Shown piece after piece: positions 10,345-19,447 of a stretch of 64,000 nucleotides of DNA (position 1 is its first letter; each line of letters starts with the position of its first letter). The DNA comes from Sulfitobacter sp. S190 (lineage in GTDB: Bacteria > Pseudomonadota > Alphaproteobacteria > Rhodobacterales > Rhodobacteraceae). Below the pieces are notes generated by a model. It was not told the origin of the DNA and did no database searches. It saw only the letters and a list, made by a program, of their open reading frames with translations. The position numbers were made by a program, and so were the translations under genes. The DNA lies in assembly GCF_025141935.1 (NCBI RefSeq), contig NZ_CP081120.1:186001-250000 (forward strand), in the 5' to 3' direction.

Positions 10345-11226
10345 ATGAAACGCGCCGGTTTCGCGACCAAATGGTTGCCCATCACCCTGCTGCTGCCGCA
10401 GCTGATCATCATCGCGGTCTTCTTCTACTGGCCCGCCGCGCACGCCATCCATTCATCGCTCTATCTGCAGGACCCGTTCGGGTTCGGATCGACCTTTGTG
10501 GGCGCCGAGAATTATAGCGATCTTGCGGGCAACAGCGAATATCGCCGGATCGCGTGGTTCACGGTCGTCTTTACCATTCTGGTCACATTCTTCTCGCTGG
10601 CGATTGCCCTGTTGCTGGCCGTGAAGGCCGACAAGGTGATCCGCGGCGCGCGCAGTTACCGCACCCTTTTGATGTGGGTCTATGCCGTGGCCCCGCCGGT
10701 GGCCGGGTTCATCGGGTTGATTATGTTCAACCAGAGCTGGGGGCCGCTGACACGGTTCTTCCAGAGCCTTGGCTGGGATTTCAAGCTGGGCGTCAATTAC
10801 ATGGATACGGCGACCGCGATGGTCATCGTGTCGGTCTGGAAGCAAATTCCGGTCAATTTCATTTTCTTCCTGTCGGGGCTGCAATCCATCCCGCGTTCGG
10901 TGCGCGAGGCCGCACTGATCGACAACCGCTCCGCGTCGGGCCGGTTCTGGGATGTGACCTTTCCGCTGCTGGCGCCCACGGCGTTTTTCCTGCTGATCAT
11001 CAACATCACCTATTCGTTGTTCGAAACCTTTGGCGTGATCGACACGCTGGTCAAAGGCGAGCCGGGCAACAACCCCATGACGCTCGTCTACAAGGTCTAT
11101 GTTGACGGCTTCCGGGGCAACGACATGGGCGGGTCATCGGCGCAGTCGGTGGTTCTGATGGTGCTTGTTCTCGCGCTGACGGTGTTCCAGTTCCGGCTGG
11201 TCGAACGCCGCATCCACTATACCTGA
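10345..11226 (+). CDS. ugpA: sn-glycerol-3-phosphate-type ABC transporter permease UgpA
   Basis: Inner-membrane permease subunit, 293 aa, with about six membrane helices. The EAA loop that contacts the ATPase is visible as REAALIDNRSASGRFWDVTF at about residues 190-209. An N-terminal helix (LPITLLLPQLIIIAVFFYWP) opens the protein. It follows ugpB after an 82-base gap that contains a hairpin, and precedes ugpE by 10 bases. Order and sequence fit UgpA of the MalF-like permease group. Confidence 0.92.
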   Translation: MKRAGFATKWLPITLLLPQLIIIAVFFYWPAAHAIHSSLYLQDPFGFGSTFVGAENYSDLAGNSEYRRIAWFTVVFTILVTFFSLAIALLLAVKADKVIRGARSYRTLLMWVYAVAPPVAGFIGLIMFNQSWGPLTRFFQSLGWDFKLGVNYMDTATAMVIVSVWKQIPVNFIFFLSGLQSIPRSVREAALIDNRSASGRFWDVTFPLLAPTAFFLLIINITYSLFETFGVIDTLVKGEPGNNPMTLVYKVYVDGFRGNDMGGSSAQSVVLMVLVLALTVFQFRLVERRIHYT

Positions 11227-11236
11227 GGGGACGGAT

Positions 11237-12145
11237 ATGTCTGAGGCAAACCAAGCCGCGCTGGCCGCGGCGATCATCACCCCCAAGAAGCGACGCCGCC
11301 CGATCCGCGGAGCCGACGTGCTGGACCATGCTGTGCTGATCATCGGATCCTTGCTCATGCTGGTGCCGTTGATCATGGTGTTCCAGATGACGACCCTGCC
11401 GGATGTCGAGGTCATGAAAACCGGCCCCACCTTCGAGATCGGCAATGAACTTGGTCCGAACTTCGACAAGGCGATGTTTCAGGCGTCGGGCTTTTCCGGC
11501 GAAAACACCGGCACCAACATGCTCAAGAACTCGTTCATTCTGGGCATCGGGTTCGCGGTGGGCAAGATCATCATCGGTATGATGGCGGCCTATGCCATCG
11601 TCTATTTCCGCCTGCGGTTCGCCAGCTTTGCGTTCTGGATCATCTTCACAACGCTTCTTCTGCCGCTTGAGGTGCGAATCCTGCCCTCGTACGAGGTGGT
11701 TCAGAAGTTGGGGATGCTCAATACCTACCACGGTTTGATCGTGCCGCTGATTGCCTCCGCGACGGCGACGTTTTTCTTCAGGCAATATTTCAGGTCAGTG
11801 CCCGAGGAACTGGTCGAGGCCGCGCGCATTGACGGGGCGGGGCCGGTGAAGTTCTTCATCGATATCCTTGTGCCGCTGTCCAAGACCATGATTGCGGCGA
11901 TGTTCATCATCATGTTCGTGTTCGGCTGGAACCAGTACCTGTGGCCCACCATGATCACGACCGAAGAAGACATGTTCACCCTCGTGCGCGGGATCAAGCA
12001 GATCACGCAGGATCTCGAGGGCAACAACATCCCCGAATACGGCCGGGCGAACCTGCTGGCGCTGATCGCCATCCTGCCGCCCGTTCTGGTCGTCATTTTC
12101 TTCCAAAGCTGGTTCGTCAAGGGCCTCACGGAATCCGACAAGTAA
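11237..12145 (+). CDS. ugpE: sn-glycerol-3-phosphate-type ABC transporter permease UgpE
   Basis: Second permease subunit, 302 aa, of the MalG-like group. The EAA loop reads VEAARIDGAGPVKFFIDILV near residues 195-214. A basic N-terminal segment (PKKRRRPIRG) precedes the first helix. It pairs with UgpA to form the channel and is fed by UgpB. The gaps to its neighbours are 10 and 12 bases, so it is within the operon. Confidence 0.92.
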   Translation: MSEANQAALAAAIITPKKRRRPIRGADVLDHAVLIIGSLLMLVPLIMVFQMTTLPDVEVMKTGPTFEIGNELGPNFDKAMFQASGFSGENTGTNMLKNSFILGIGFAVGKIIIGMMAAYAIVYFRLRFASFAFWIIFTTLLLPLEVRILPSYEVVQKLGMLNTYHGLIVPLIASATATFFFRQYFRSVPEELVEAARIDGAGPVKFFIDILVPLSKTMIAAMFIIMFVFGWNQYLWPTMITTEEDMFTLVRGIKQITQDLEGNNIPEYGRANLLALIAILPPVLVVIFFQSWFVKGLTESDK

Positions 12146-12157
12146 GGAAATACCCCA

Positions 12158-13198
12158 ATGGCTCAGGTCACCCTGAATACGATCCGCAAAGTTTATCCCA
12201 ATGGTTTCGAGGCCGTCACACCGACCAGTTTCAACATCAACGACGGTGAATTTGCCGTGTTGGTCGGGCCGTCGGGGTGCGGTAAATCCACGTTGCTGCG
12301 CATGATTGCGGGGCTGGAGGACATCACCGAAGGTGCGCTCAACATCGGCGACCGCGAGGTCAACGACATTGATCCGGCAGACCGTGACATCGCGATGGTT
12401 TTCCAGAACTACGCGCTGTACCCGCATATGACGGTCAAGAAGAACATCGCCTATGGTCTGAAGAACCGTAAGACGCCGCAGGGTGTGATCGATCAGAAGG
12501 TGGCCGATGCGTCCGCACTGCTGAACCTTGACGACTACCTTGACCGCAAACCGTCGCAACTGTCAGGCGGTCAGCGCCAGCGGGTTGCGATGGGCCGCGC
12601 CATCGTGCGTGACCCGGCGCTTTTCCTGTTTGACGAACCGCTGTCGAACCTTGACGCCAAACTGCGCAACCAGATGCGGATCGAGATCAAGGCGCTGCAG
12701 CGTCGGCTCGGTGTGACGTCGATCTATGTGACCCACGATCAGGTCGAAGCGATGACGATGGCCGACCGGATCATCGTGATGAACGCAGGCAAGGTCGAAC
12801 AGATCGGCACGCCCGCCGAAGTCTATCACTCACCCGCGTCCACCTTTGTTGCGTCGTTCATGGGCGCGCCGCCGATGAACCTGATGGAAGCGAACGTCAA
12901 AGGCGGCGTGGTTTTCCTCAACGGTGAAGAGTTTGCCAAGGGCAACTGGCCCGATGGGCCAGCGACCTTGGGCATTCGCCCCGAAGATCTGTGGATTGAT
13001 CCCGAGGGTCCGTTGAGCATCGACGTGGGCATCATCGAGGAGTTGGGCGCGCACCGGCTGCTGCACGGCAAGCTGGGTCAGGATGAGCTGACGGTGCACG
13101 TCAGCAAGGATACCGAGGCCGTTGCGGGCAACATCCGGTTGGCGGTGAAGCCCGGCGCCGTCTGTCTGTTCGACCGCGAGACAGGGCTGCGCATCTGA
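12158..13198 (+). CDS. ugpC: sn-glycerol-3-phosphate-type ABC transporter ATP-binding protein UgpC
   Basis: Cytoplasmic ATPase of the MalK group, 346 aa. Walker A is GPSGCGKST at residues 37-45, the Q loop lies in [14 protein letters not shown], the signature is [14 protein letters not shown], Walker B is [12 protein letters not shown], and the H loop is VTHDQ. A C-terminal TOBE-type regulatory domain starts near residue 235. Its stop overlaps the ATG of the following hydrolase gene (TGATG), so the two are translationally coupled. Confidence 0.95.
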   Translation: MAQVTLNTIRKVYPNGFEAVTPTSFNINDGEFAVLVGPSGCGKSTLLRMIAGLEDITEGALNIGDREVNDIDPADRDIAMVFQNYALYPHMTVKKNIAYGLKNRKTPQGVIDQKVADASALLNLDDYLDRKPSQLSGGQRQRVAMGRAIVRDPALFLFDEPLSNLDAKLRNQMRIEIKALQRRLGVTSIYVTHDQVEAMTMADRIIVMNAGKVEQIGTPAEVYHSPASTFVASFMGAPPMNLMEANVKGGVVFLNGEEFAKGNWPDGPATLGIRPEDLWIDPEGPLSIDVGIIEELGAHRLLHGKLGQDELTVHVSKDTEAVAGNIRLAVKPGAVCLFDRETGLRI

Positions 13199-14193
13199 TG
13201 CGCGACGTCGCCGTTCTGCCGCCGGTGACCCCCGATCAACACGCCGCCATCCAAGCGGCCCCGCGCACGGCGGCCGCACATCGGGCGTTGATGGACGACA
13301 TCACCGCGTTTGGATGTGTTCAGCTGGGCGGGGAGGCCACGCAGGGCGTATTGCCGGCTGATCTGTCCGTGGTGGCGTGGAACGTCGAGCGTCTGCTCTT
13401 TGCGGAGGAAAGCGCGGCACACTTGGCGGGGGCAGCACCCGATATCGTGCTGCTGTCCGAGGTGGATCACGGTATGGCGCGCACACAGCAGATGCACACC
13501 ACCGAAAGGATGGCGGCCGCGATGGGCATGGCCTATGCCTACGGCGTCGAATTTCACGAGCTTGATCTGGGCGGTCCCACAGAGAGGCCGCTTTGCGTGG
13601 ATGATTTCAATGCGCTGGGCTGGCACGGCAACGCGATCCTGTCCAAGGTACCCTTTGCCCGCACCGCACTGGTGCGACTGGACGATCACGGCCACTGGTT
13701 TTCGTCGGACGAAGGGTTCGGCGACCCCGAGCAGCCGCGGGTCGGTGGGCGCATGGCCTTGCTAGCTGAAGTCCCCACGCAGGCCGGGCCATTGTGCCTC
13801 GTGTCAACCCATCTCGAAAGCAATTCCGCCGCGGCCCACCGCGCGGCGCAATTCGATCTGTTGATGGATGCGATCGATCAATTTGCGGGCGACATGCCGG
13901 TGCTTTTGGGCGGCGATCTGAACACCGGGAACCACCTGCCGCCGGATTTCGACTGGCAGCGGGAAACCCTGTTTGATGCGGCGCGGCTGCGCGGGTATGA
14001 CTGGTCGGCCACGCCGGACGGGATGACCACACGGCCAAGTCTGATTACGCCGCATCCGACGCGGGTGATGAAGCTCGACTGGTTCGCTTTGCGCGGCCTG
14101 CGGTCCACGGACTGCGCCCTGATCCCCGCGATCACGGCGCAGGGCAAACCGCTGTCGGATCACGAGGCGATCTGGGCCCGTGTGAGCCGCTAG
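13198..14193 (+). CDS. Endonuclease/exonuclease/phosphatase-fold hydrolase coupled to ugpC
   Basis: A 331-aa protein of the DNase I-like metal-dependent phosphoesterase fold. Characteristic blocks run in order: VVAWNVERLLF, DIVLLSEVDHG (metal Glu), GWHGNAILSK, LVSTHLESNS, LLGGDLNTGN (catalytic Asp/Asn) and LSDHEAIW (final Asp-His). No signal peptide is seen. The fold includes nucleases, inositol phosphatases and sphingomyelinases. The one-base stop/start overlap with ugpC suggests it cleaves an imported phosphodiester, for example a glycerophosphodiester, but that role is inference. It ends 4 bases into convergent pxpA. Confidence 0.85.
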   Translation: MRDVAVLPPVTPDQHAAIQAAPRTAAAHRALMDDITAFGCVQLGGEATQGVLPADLSVVAWNVERLLFAEESAAHLAGAAPDIVLLSEVDHGMARTQQMHTTERMAAAMGMAYAYGVEFHELDLGGPTERPLCVDDFNALGWHGNAILSKVPFARTALVRLDDHGHWFSSDEGFGDPEQPRVGGRMALLAEVPTQAGPLCLVSTHLESNSAAAHRAAQFDLLMDAIDQFAGDMPVLLGGDLNTGNHLPPDFDWQRETLFDAARLRGYDWSATPDGMTTRPSLITPHPTRVMKLDWFALRGLRSTDCALIPAITAQGKPLSDHEAIWARVSR

Positions 14194-14954
14194 CGCCCGT
14201 CGAATGTCTGGACGGTGATACCTGCCGCTTCGAGCGCGCGGCGCACGTGGGTCGCAATCTGGACCGCCGTCGGCGTATCTCCATGCAGGCAGATTGTGTC
14301 GATGGCGGCAGGGATTTGTTTGCCGCTTTCGGTGATAATGGCACCCGCCTTTACCATCTCGACCATCCGTTTACCGGCCAAGTCCGGGTCGTGGATGACG
14401 GCGCCGGGCTTCGACCGGTCCACAAGCGTCGCATCGTCGTTATAGGCCCGATCGGCAAAAATCTCGCTGGCCCAGCGGCAGCCCAGCTCCCTGACCGCTT
14501 CTTGCTGTGCGGTTTCAGCGAGGATCATCACAATCAGGTCGGGGTCGACGGACAGTGCGGCCTCATAGCAGTCGCGGGCAAGCGCTGCATCTTCGGACGC
14601 CATGTTCGACAGGGCACCGTGCAGTTTGAGATGGCGCACCTTGGCGCCGACGGCACGGGCCATGCCGACGCTGGCGGCGACCTGATAGCGGATTTGGTTT
14701 TGCAGTGTGCCGCGCGGCACGGACATGCGGTTGCGTCCGAATCCCGCCAGATCCATGAAGCCCGGATGTGCACCGATGCCCACGTTGTTGCCCTGCGCCA
14801 TGGCCATCGTCCGGGCCATGGTATCGGCGTCACCCGCGTGGCCGCCGCAGGCGATGTTGGCGGATGTCACTGTTTTCAGCAGGCTCGCGTCGTCGCCCAT
14901 GGGCCAAGGGCCAAAGCTCTCGCCCATATCGGCGTTCAGGTCCACTCGGGTCAT
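14190..14954 (-). CDS. pxpA: 5-oxoprolinase subunit A (LamB/YcsF family)
   Basis: One of three subunits of the ATP-dependent 5-oxoprolinase PxpABC, which opens 5-oxo-L-proline to glutamate. It is 254 aa with the family opening VDLNADMGESFGPW, then ANIACGGHAGD, GIGAHPGFMDLAGFGR and LCLHGD near the end. It is the last gene of a four-gene minus-strand operon: transporter, pxpB, pxpC, pxpA. The gap to pxpC is 3 bases. Confidence 0.94.
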   Translation of the reverse strand: MTRVDLNADMGESFGPWPMGDDASLLKTVTSANIACGGHAGDADTMARTMAMAQGNNVGIGAHPGFMDLAGFGRNRMSVPRGTLQNQIRYQVAASVGMARAVGAKVRHLKLHGALSNMASEDAALARDCYEAALSVDPDLIVMILAETAQQEAVRELGCRWASEIFADRAYNDDATLVDRSKPGAVIHDPDLAGKRMVEMVKAGAIITESGKQIPAAIDTICLHGDTPTAVQIATHVRRALEAAGITVQTFDGR

Positions 14955-14957
14955 TGA

Positions 14958-15980
14958 TCAGTCCTTTTCAAACGGGTCGGCGGTGGCCGAAACCACACCG
15001 CCGATAAATTCATGGGACAGCAGGTCGCGCATGTCATCGGGTTTGCGCACCAGCGGATAAAGTTGTGTCGGCAAGGCCGCGCGTGCAGCGGCGGCGCGGT
15101 TTTCAATATCTGCCGCAGTGTCGAGATCCACAAAGCGCAAGCGCAATGCCGCCCCGGCGGGTGTTTGCGCCACCCGGTCGAGATCACAGGGCAGGACGGT
15201 TGCGATCCGGGGGTATCCCCCCGTTGTCTGGCAATCCGCCATCAGGATGTATGGCGCGCCGTCGCCCGCGATCTGTATGTCGCCCGGCACGATGATCTCC
15301 GACAGGATATTGAGTTGATCGGCCGCAAAGAATCCGCGACCGCCGTCCAGACGCACGCCCATGCGGTTGGCACGTGCGTCCCTGACAAAGGTCGTTTCTG
15401 CAAAAGCGCTGCGCGTCTTTTCGTCGAACATCGCGGTTTGCAGCGAAGCGATAATGCGAATGTCTCCGCCCTCAAAGCGGGTATCGGGGCGAAGTGCCAT
15501 GCCGGTGCCGGTGCCCTGATCGTCGCCGATAGGCAGCGTGTCACCCGCGTGCAGCGGCCTGCCCAGGCCCGCGCCGACATGAACCGCGCGCGCGCCCATC
15601 ATGCGCGGCGTGTCGATGCCGCCCCCGACGTGCAAATAACCGTAGGTTCCGCTGCGCGCGCCGCCGATGACCAGAATGCCCCCGGCGGGCAGGTGGTGGG
15701 ACGCATTCCAGGCGATTGCAGTGCCGTCTATGGAGGCGGCCATGGGCGCGCCCGTGAGTGCAATCCGCAGGGGTCCGGAGGCCTCGAACGTGCCACCTGA
15801 TCCGGCCATTTCTAACGCGGCGTGATCCGTCGTCTGACCCAGCAGCGCGGCCCCTTCGGCGAGGGCGAGCCTGTCGGCTGCGCCGCCGCGTGCCACGCCC
15901 TGCGCGAGGAAGCCCGGTCGCCCTGTATCCTGAACCGTGCAGGCCGGCCCGCAGGAGAGAACCGCGAGCTGTCGCATCAT
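14958..15980 (-). CDS. pxpC: 5-oxoprolinase subunit C (biotin-dependent carboxyltransferase-like, KipA type)
   Basis: A 340-aa subunit of 5-oxoprolinase. The family blocks VQDTGRPGFLAQGVARGG, ALEMAGSGGTFEA, GYLHVGGGI and ADCQTTGGYPRIATV are visible. It starts inside the stop of pxpB (4-base overlap) and is followed by pxpA. The name AHS2/carboxyltransferase reflects homology to urea amidolyase domains; the experimentally known role of this gene set is 5-oxoproline cleavage. Confidence 0.93.
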   Translation of the reverse strand: MMRQLAVLSCGPACTVQDTGRPGFLAQGVARGGAADRLALAEGAALLGQTTDHAALEMAGSGGTFEASGPLRIALTGAPMAASIDGTAIAWNASHHLPAGGILVIGGARSGTYGYLHVGGGIDTPRMMGARAVHVGAGLGRPLHAGDTLPIGDDQGTGTGMALRPDTRFEGGDIRIIASLQTAMFDEKTRSAFAETTFVRDARANRMGVRLDGGRGFFAADQLNILSEIIVPGDIQIAGDGAPYILMADCQTTGGYPRIATVLPCDLDRVAQTPAGAALRLRFVDLDTAADIENRAAAARAALPTQLYPLVRKPDDMRDLLSHEFIGGVVSATADPFEKD

Positions 15981-16714
15981 GCCAGCTCCGACTTTTGCGC
16001 ACCGCCAAGACCTGCGTCCTCATGCGCTTCGATGCGGGTAAATTCGCGCGGCGATACGGCGGGAAAGCACATTTCATCCCCGGGCGATAGCGCGACAGCG
16101 GGCGTTCTGTCGGGGATGAATGTACGGAACGCGATTTGACCGATGTGTCGCCATCCGGTGGGGGCGGCATTGGTGAACACGATCAGCTGTCTGATCGCCA
16201 CGACCAGCGCACCGGGCGGCACCTGTTTGGTCAGGGTCTGTTGGCGCGGAATATTCCAGTGTTGCGGGAGTTGCCCCGTGTAGGGCTGTCCCGGCGCAAA
16301 TCCGAGCGTCAGCACGCGCACCCGCGCTGTCGAAAGCTCTTCGATGGCCTGTCGGGGCGATACGCCCGCCGCTTCGGCTGCCTGTTCGAGTTGCGGTGCG
16401 CGGTCGGTGCCGTAAAGCGTCGGAATTTCCCACAGATGTCGCCCGCGGGGAAGCGGGGCGGTGTACCAATTGCGGGTTGCAATCAGATCGGTCAGCCGTT
16501 CGTGCATCGCCGCGGGTCTGGTGGCGGCGAGATCGACAGCGACGAAGGTCGACACCAGCGAGGTCGACGTCTCCGTCACTTCGGGCCAGCCGCTTGTCTC
16601 CACCGCGTCACGAAAGGCGAGAGCCGCGCGATTTGCCGGTTCGCTCATGTCGCTGGCGAATTGCACGAGCAGGCCGGAAAGACCCACGCGCGTTATGCGG
16701 GGAAAGTCAGTCAC
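15977..16714 (-). CDS. pxpB: 5-oxoprolinase subunit B (KipI/AHS1 type)
   Basis: A 245-aa subunit of 5-oxoprolinase. The diagnostic segment LTLGFAPGQPYTGQLP near residue 145 corresponds to the family GF-x-PGF-x-Y-x-G-x-LP block. In Bacillus this protein was named KipI for its effect on a sporulation kinase; in operons with pxpA and pxpC the 5-oxoprolinase role applies. It overlaps the upstream transporter gene by 8 bases and pxpC by 4. Confidence 0.92.
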   Translation of the reverse strand: MTDFPRITRVGLSGLLVQFASDMSEPANRAALAFRDAVETSGWPEVTETSTSLVSTFVAVDLAATRPAAMHERLTDLIATRNWYTAPLPRGRHLWEIPTLYGTDRAPQLEQAAEAAGVSPRQAIEELSTARVRVLTLGFAPGQPYTGQLPQHWNIPRQQTLTKQVPPGALVVAIRQLIVFTNAAPTGWRHIGQIAFRTFIPDRTPAVALSPGDEMCFPAVSPREFTRIEAHEDAGLGGAQKSELA

Positions 16715-17663
16715 CGGTAAGCGCCCAGGAATAGAGACGGGGAAGCAGCATAGGCGTTAGGTACATCGGCAGTTGCCAGCAGGCAACGAAGATCAGAACC
16801 GGCGCAATCGTGTCGGCGGGCAGGGCGACCAGAAAAAGTGCGATGTTGCGGCTGCCGGCGCCGATGGCGAGCGGACCGGCGACGGGTTTCATAGGGCCAC
16901 GGCGCAGTACCAACAGCGTCAGCCCCTGCAAGCCGTAGCTGACGACAAAAGCAAGCGCCGTCCAGCCCGCCACACCCAGTGGCGTTTCGCGCAGCGCGCC
17001 GTTCAGGGGGGCCATCAGACCGACCACCATCACCGAAAAGGCCAGCATTGACGCGCCATCGAGCATCTGGACCTGACGGGGAGTTGGATCGGGCAGAAGC
17101 GCCGCACGGGCCCCGAAGCCCGTGGCAGTTGCGGCAAGGATCACCACAAGCACGACAGCGGCACTTTGTACGACGCCGAGCGGATCGGCCAGCTGTGGCG
17201 CAAACCATAGCACCGGCAGAACCGTGACCGGAAAAGCGGCCGTTCCCAGAACGAGGATCTGCATCATGCGCCCGGCGTCCAGCCCCATCAGCAACGCGAG
17301 ATTTGTGCTGCCTGAGATGGCGGGACCGGCGGTGGCCAGCAGCACGGCCAGTGCGGCGGGCGTCGTTGCGACCCCGAAAGCGGTCATCAGCGCCAAGAGC
17401 ATCAGCGGTACGCCAAGTTGCAGGACGCCAACCGCCGCCAGCCCCCACCCCAGATCGCGGGTCGCCCCCAGCGCGGCGCGATGACCGATGCGCAATGCTG
17501 TGATGGCGAGAAGCGCGGCCACCATATGCGGCAGCCAAGGCACCATGAGCGCGGCCAGACGCGGCACCAGCAATCCGGTCAGCAATCCGGTCATCAGGCA
17601 GGCGCGCCCGTGCGCCGAGATATAGCACAGCATCTGCCCCGTCAGGGTCTGGAGACTAGTCAT
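16707..17663 (-). CDS. BASS-superfamily (bile acid:Na+ symporter-like) membrane transporter, first gene of the pxp operon
   Basis: A 318-aa protein with about nine or ten hydrophobic helices and almost no soluble domain. The segments TAGPAISGSTNLALLMGL and AIGAGSRNIALFLVALP resemble the two crossover regions of the bile acid:sodium symporter fold; this assignment is from pattern memory. Its 3' end overlaps pxpB by 8 bases, so it is cotranscribed with the 5-oxoprolinase genes. Uptake of 5-oxoproline or a related acid is a reasonable inference. It could equally export an organic acid. Confidence 0.72.
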   Translation of the reverse strand: MTSLQTLTGQMLCYISAHGRACLMTGLLTGLLVPRLAALMVPWLPHMVAALLAITALRIGHRAALGATRDLGWGLAAVGVLQLGVPLMLLALMTAFGVATTPAALAVLLATAGPAISGSTNLALLMGLDAGRMMQILVLGTAAFPVTVLPVLWFAPQLADPLGVVQSAAVVLVVILAATATGFGARAALLPDPTPRQVQMLDGASMLAFSVMVVGLMAPLNGALRETPLGVAGWTALAFVVSYGLQGLTLLVLRRGPMKPVAGPLAIGAGSRNIALFLVALPADTIAPVLIFVACWQLPMYLTPMLLPRLYSWALTGD

Positions 17664-17729
17664 CGGGGCACGCCATCGCCTTTCGTTCGCGCATCACCAA
17701 AGACCAGCGCGCCGTGCTTGGCAAGTGGG

Positions 17730-19331
17730 CTAGGAGGGGTTGTCCTCGAGCATGAGATCGCTGGCCTTTTCGCCGATCATGATTGCGGGGGCGTTGGTGT
17801 TGCCCGACACGATTTCCGGCATGATCGAGCAATCGGCCACGCGCAGACCCGTGATCCCGTGCACGCGCAATCGCGCATCGACAACCGCGTCTTTTCCGGT
17901 GCCCATCTTGCAGGTTCCGGTCGGGTGATAGATGGAAGCGGTGTTGTTGCGCGCCCAGTCCAGCGTTGCGTCATAGTCCTCGATGTCGAGGCTCGGATGC
18001 GGGCGGAATTCTTCGGAAATCTTGGTCGTCAAAGGCGCGTGTCGCGCAATGCGGCGGGCGATATTGACGCCATTGACGATGGTATCGCAGTCGGTTTTCG
18101 TCGACAGGTAGTTCGGAATGATCCGCGGATAGGCCCGCCCGTCCGAGGAGGCGAGCCTGATTTCACCTTTGCTTTCGGGACGCAATTGGCAAACCGACAT
18201 CGTGAAGGCCGAGAACTTGTCTGCACCCTTGCCCGGATTTTCGGCGGAGAGCGGTTGCACGTGGAATTGCACGTCGGGCGTTTCCAGATCGTCGCGCGTC
18301 TTCATGAAGCCGGTGGCAAGGCTCGCGGCCATGGTCATCGGACCGGCACGGAACATCAGGTATTTCAATCCGATCTTGGCCTGCCCGAACAGGCTGCTGA
18401 CTTCGTCGTTCAATGTCGGTTCATTGCATTTGTAGACCAGCCGTGCCTGCAGGTGATCTTGCATGTTCTTGCCTACGCCCGGCAGGTCCTGGTGGACTTC
18501 GATGCCGTGTTCGGACAGGTGTTCCGCCGCGCCGATACCTGACAGCATCAACAGCTGCGGAGAATTGATCGCACCGCCCGACAGGACGATTTCGCGCCGT
18601 GCGCTGACCATGTGAACCTTTCCCGCGCGGTCGGTATACTGCACGCCCGTGGCCCGCTTTCCGTCCAGCAGAACCTTTTCGACCTGCGCGTGCGTGATGA
18701 TTTGCAGGTTATCGCGCGTCTTGACCGGGTTCAGGTAGGCCACCGCCGCCGAGCAGCGCCGACCGTTGCGGGTGGTGAGTTGGAAGAACCCCACGCCTTC
18801 CTGTTCCGCGCCGTTGTAATCGGGGTTGAATTTATAGCCCGCCGCCTGCGCTGCGGCGACCCAGGCATCGGTGATGGGGCGCTGTATGCGCATGTTGGAC
18901 ACCGACAGCGGCCCTTGGTCGCCGTGGTATTCATCGCCGCCGCGTTCGTTGTTTTCGGCCCGTTTGAACAGGGGCAGCACATCGTCCCAGCCCCAGCCGG
19001 GATTGCCCATCTGGCGCCAGCGGTCGTAGTCCTGCGGCTGGCCGCGCACGTATAAAAGCCCGTTGAGCGAGGATGATCCGCCCAGGACCTTGCCGCGCGG
19101 CCATTCGATTGAGCGGCCGTTCAATCCGGGATCGGGTTCGGTTTTGTAACACCAGTCGACGCTCGGGTTATGGATGGTCTTGAAGTAGCCCACGGGGATG
19201 TGGATCCACGGGTTCAGATCGCGGCCCCCCGCTTCGAGCAGGATCACTTTGTTGCGGGGATCGGCGCTGAGCCGGTTGGCCAGAACACAACCGGCCGAAC
19301 CGGCACCGACAATGATGTAATCTGCGTCCAT
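17730..19331 (-). CDS. GMC-family FAD-dependent oxidoreductase (choline/alcohol dehydrogenase-like)
   Basis: A 533-aa flavoprotein oxidising an alcohol. The FAD-binding motif [18 protein letters not shown] is at the N-terminus. The two GMC signatures are present ([18 protein letters not shown] near residue 80 and [15 protein letters not shown] near residue 255). The catalytic C-terminal blocks are [10 protein letters not shown] and [15 protein letters not shown]. The start is MDADYIIV, with AGGGGAGG nine bases upstream; a longer frame to 19415 lacks a site. It is divergent from a TRAP transporter and its IclR regulator, so the alcohol is probably the TRAP substrate or a product of it. Betaine synthesis is less likely because no betaine aldehyde dehydrogenase is nearby. 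Confidence 0.9.
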   Translation of the reverse strand: MDADYIIVGAGSAGCVLANRLSADPRNKVILLEAGGRDLNPWIHIPVGYFKTIHNPSVDWCYKTEPDPGLNGRSIEWPRGKVLGGSSSLNGLLYVRGQPQDYDRWRQMGNPGWGWDDVLPLFKRAENNERGGDEYHGDQGPLSVSNMRIQRPITDAWVAAAQAAGYKFNPDYNGAEQEGVGFFQLTTRNGRRCSAAVAYLNPVKTRDNLQIITHAQVEKVLLDGKRATGVQYTDRAGKVHMVSARREIVLSGGAINSPQLLMLSGIGAAEHLSEHGIEVHQDLPGVGKNMQDHLQARLVYKCNEPTLNDEVSSLFGQAKIGLKYLMFRAGPMTMAASLATGFMKTRDDLETPDVQFHVQPLSAENPGKGADKFSAFTMSVCQLRPESKGEIRLASSDGRAYPRIIPNYLSTKTDCDTIVNGVNIARRIARHAPLTTKISEEFRPHPSLDIEDYDATLDWARNNTASIYHPTGTCKMGTGKDAVVDARLRVHGITGLRVADCSIMPEIVSGNTNAPAIMIGEKASDLMLEDNPS

Positions 19332-19447
19332 TCCAGATCGCCTCCCCTGCGATGAAGAAATTTCTATACAGAAGCGCAATTCCAAGCTAGTCTTTTTTGA
19401 AACAAAAAGTCTCATTAATCGAGATACACTTAATCGGGAGGATTAAA
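19332..19447. promoter_or_regulatory. Divergent promoter region of the GMC and TRAP operons, with candidate IclR-type sites
   Basis: A 116-base AT-rich gap. It contains a palindrome AGAAATTTCT at 19356-19365 and an imperfect inverted repeat around CTTTTTTGAAACAAAAAG near 19391-19408. IclR-family operators are often short A/T-rich palindromes with GAAA/TTTC arms, so these are candidates for the IclR protein encoded at 22997; this is inference. Confidence 0.4.

Noticed and set aside
19397..19447. Earlier ATG for the TRAP binding protein at 19397
   Set aside because: It would place 17 residues before the Tat signal and lacks a ribosome site; GGGAGG lies before the ATG at 19448.
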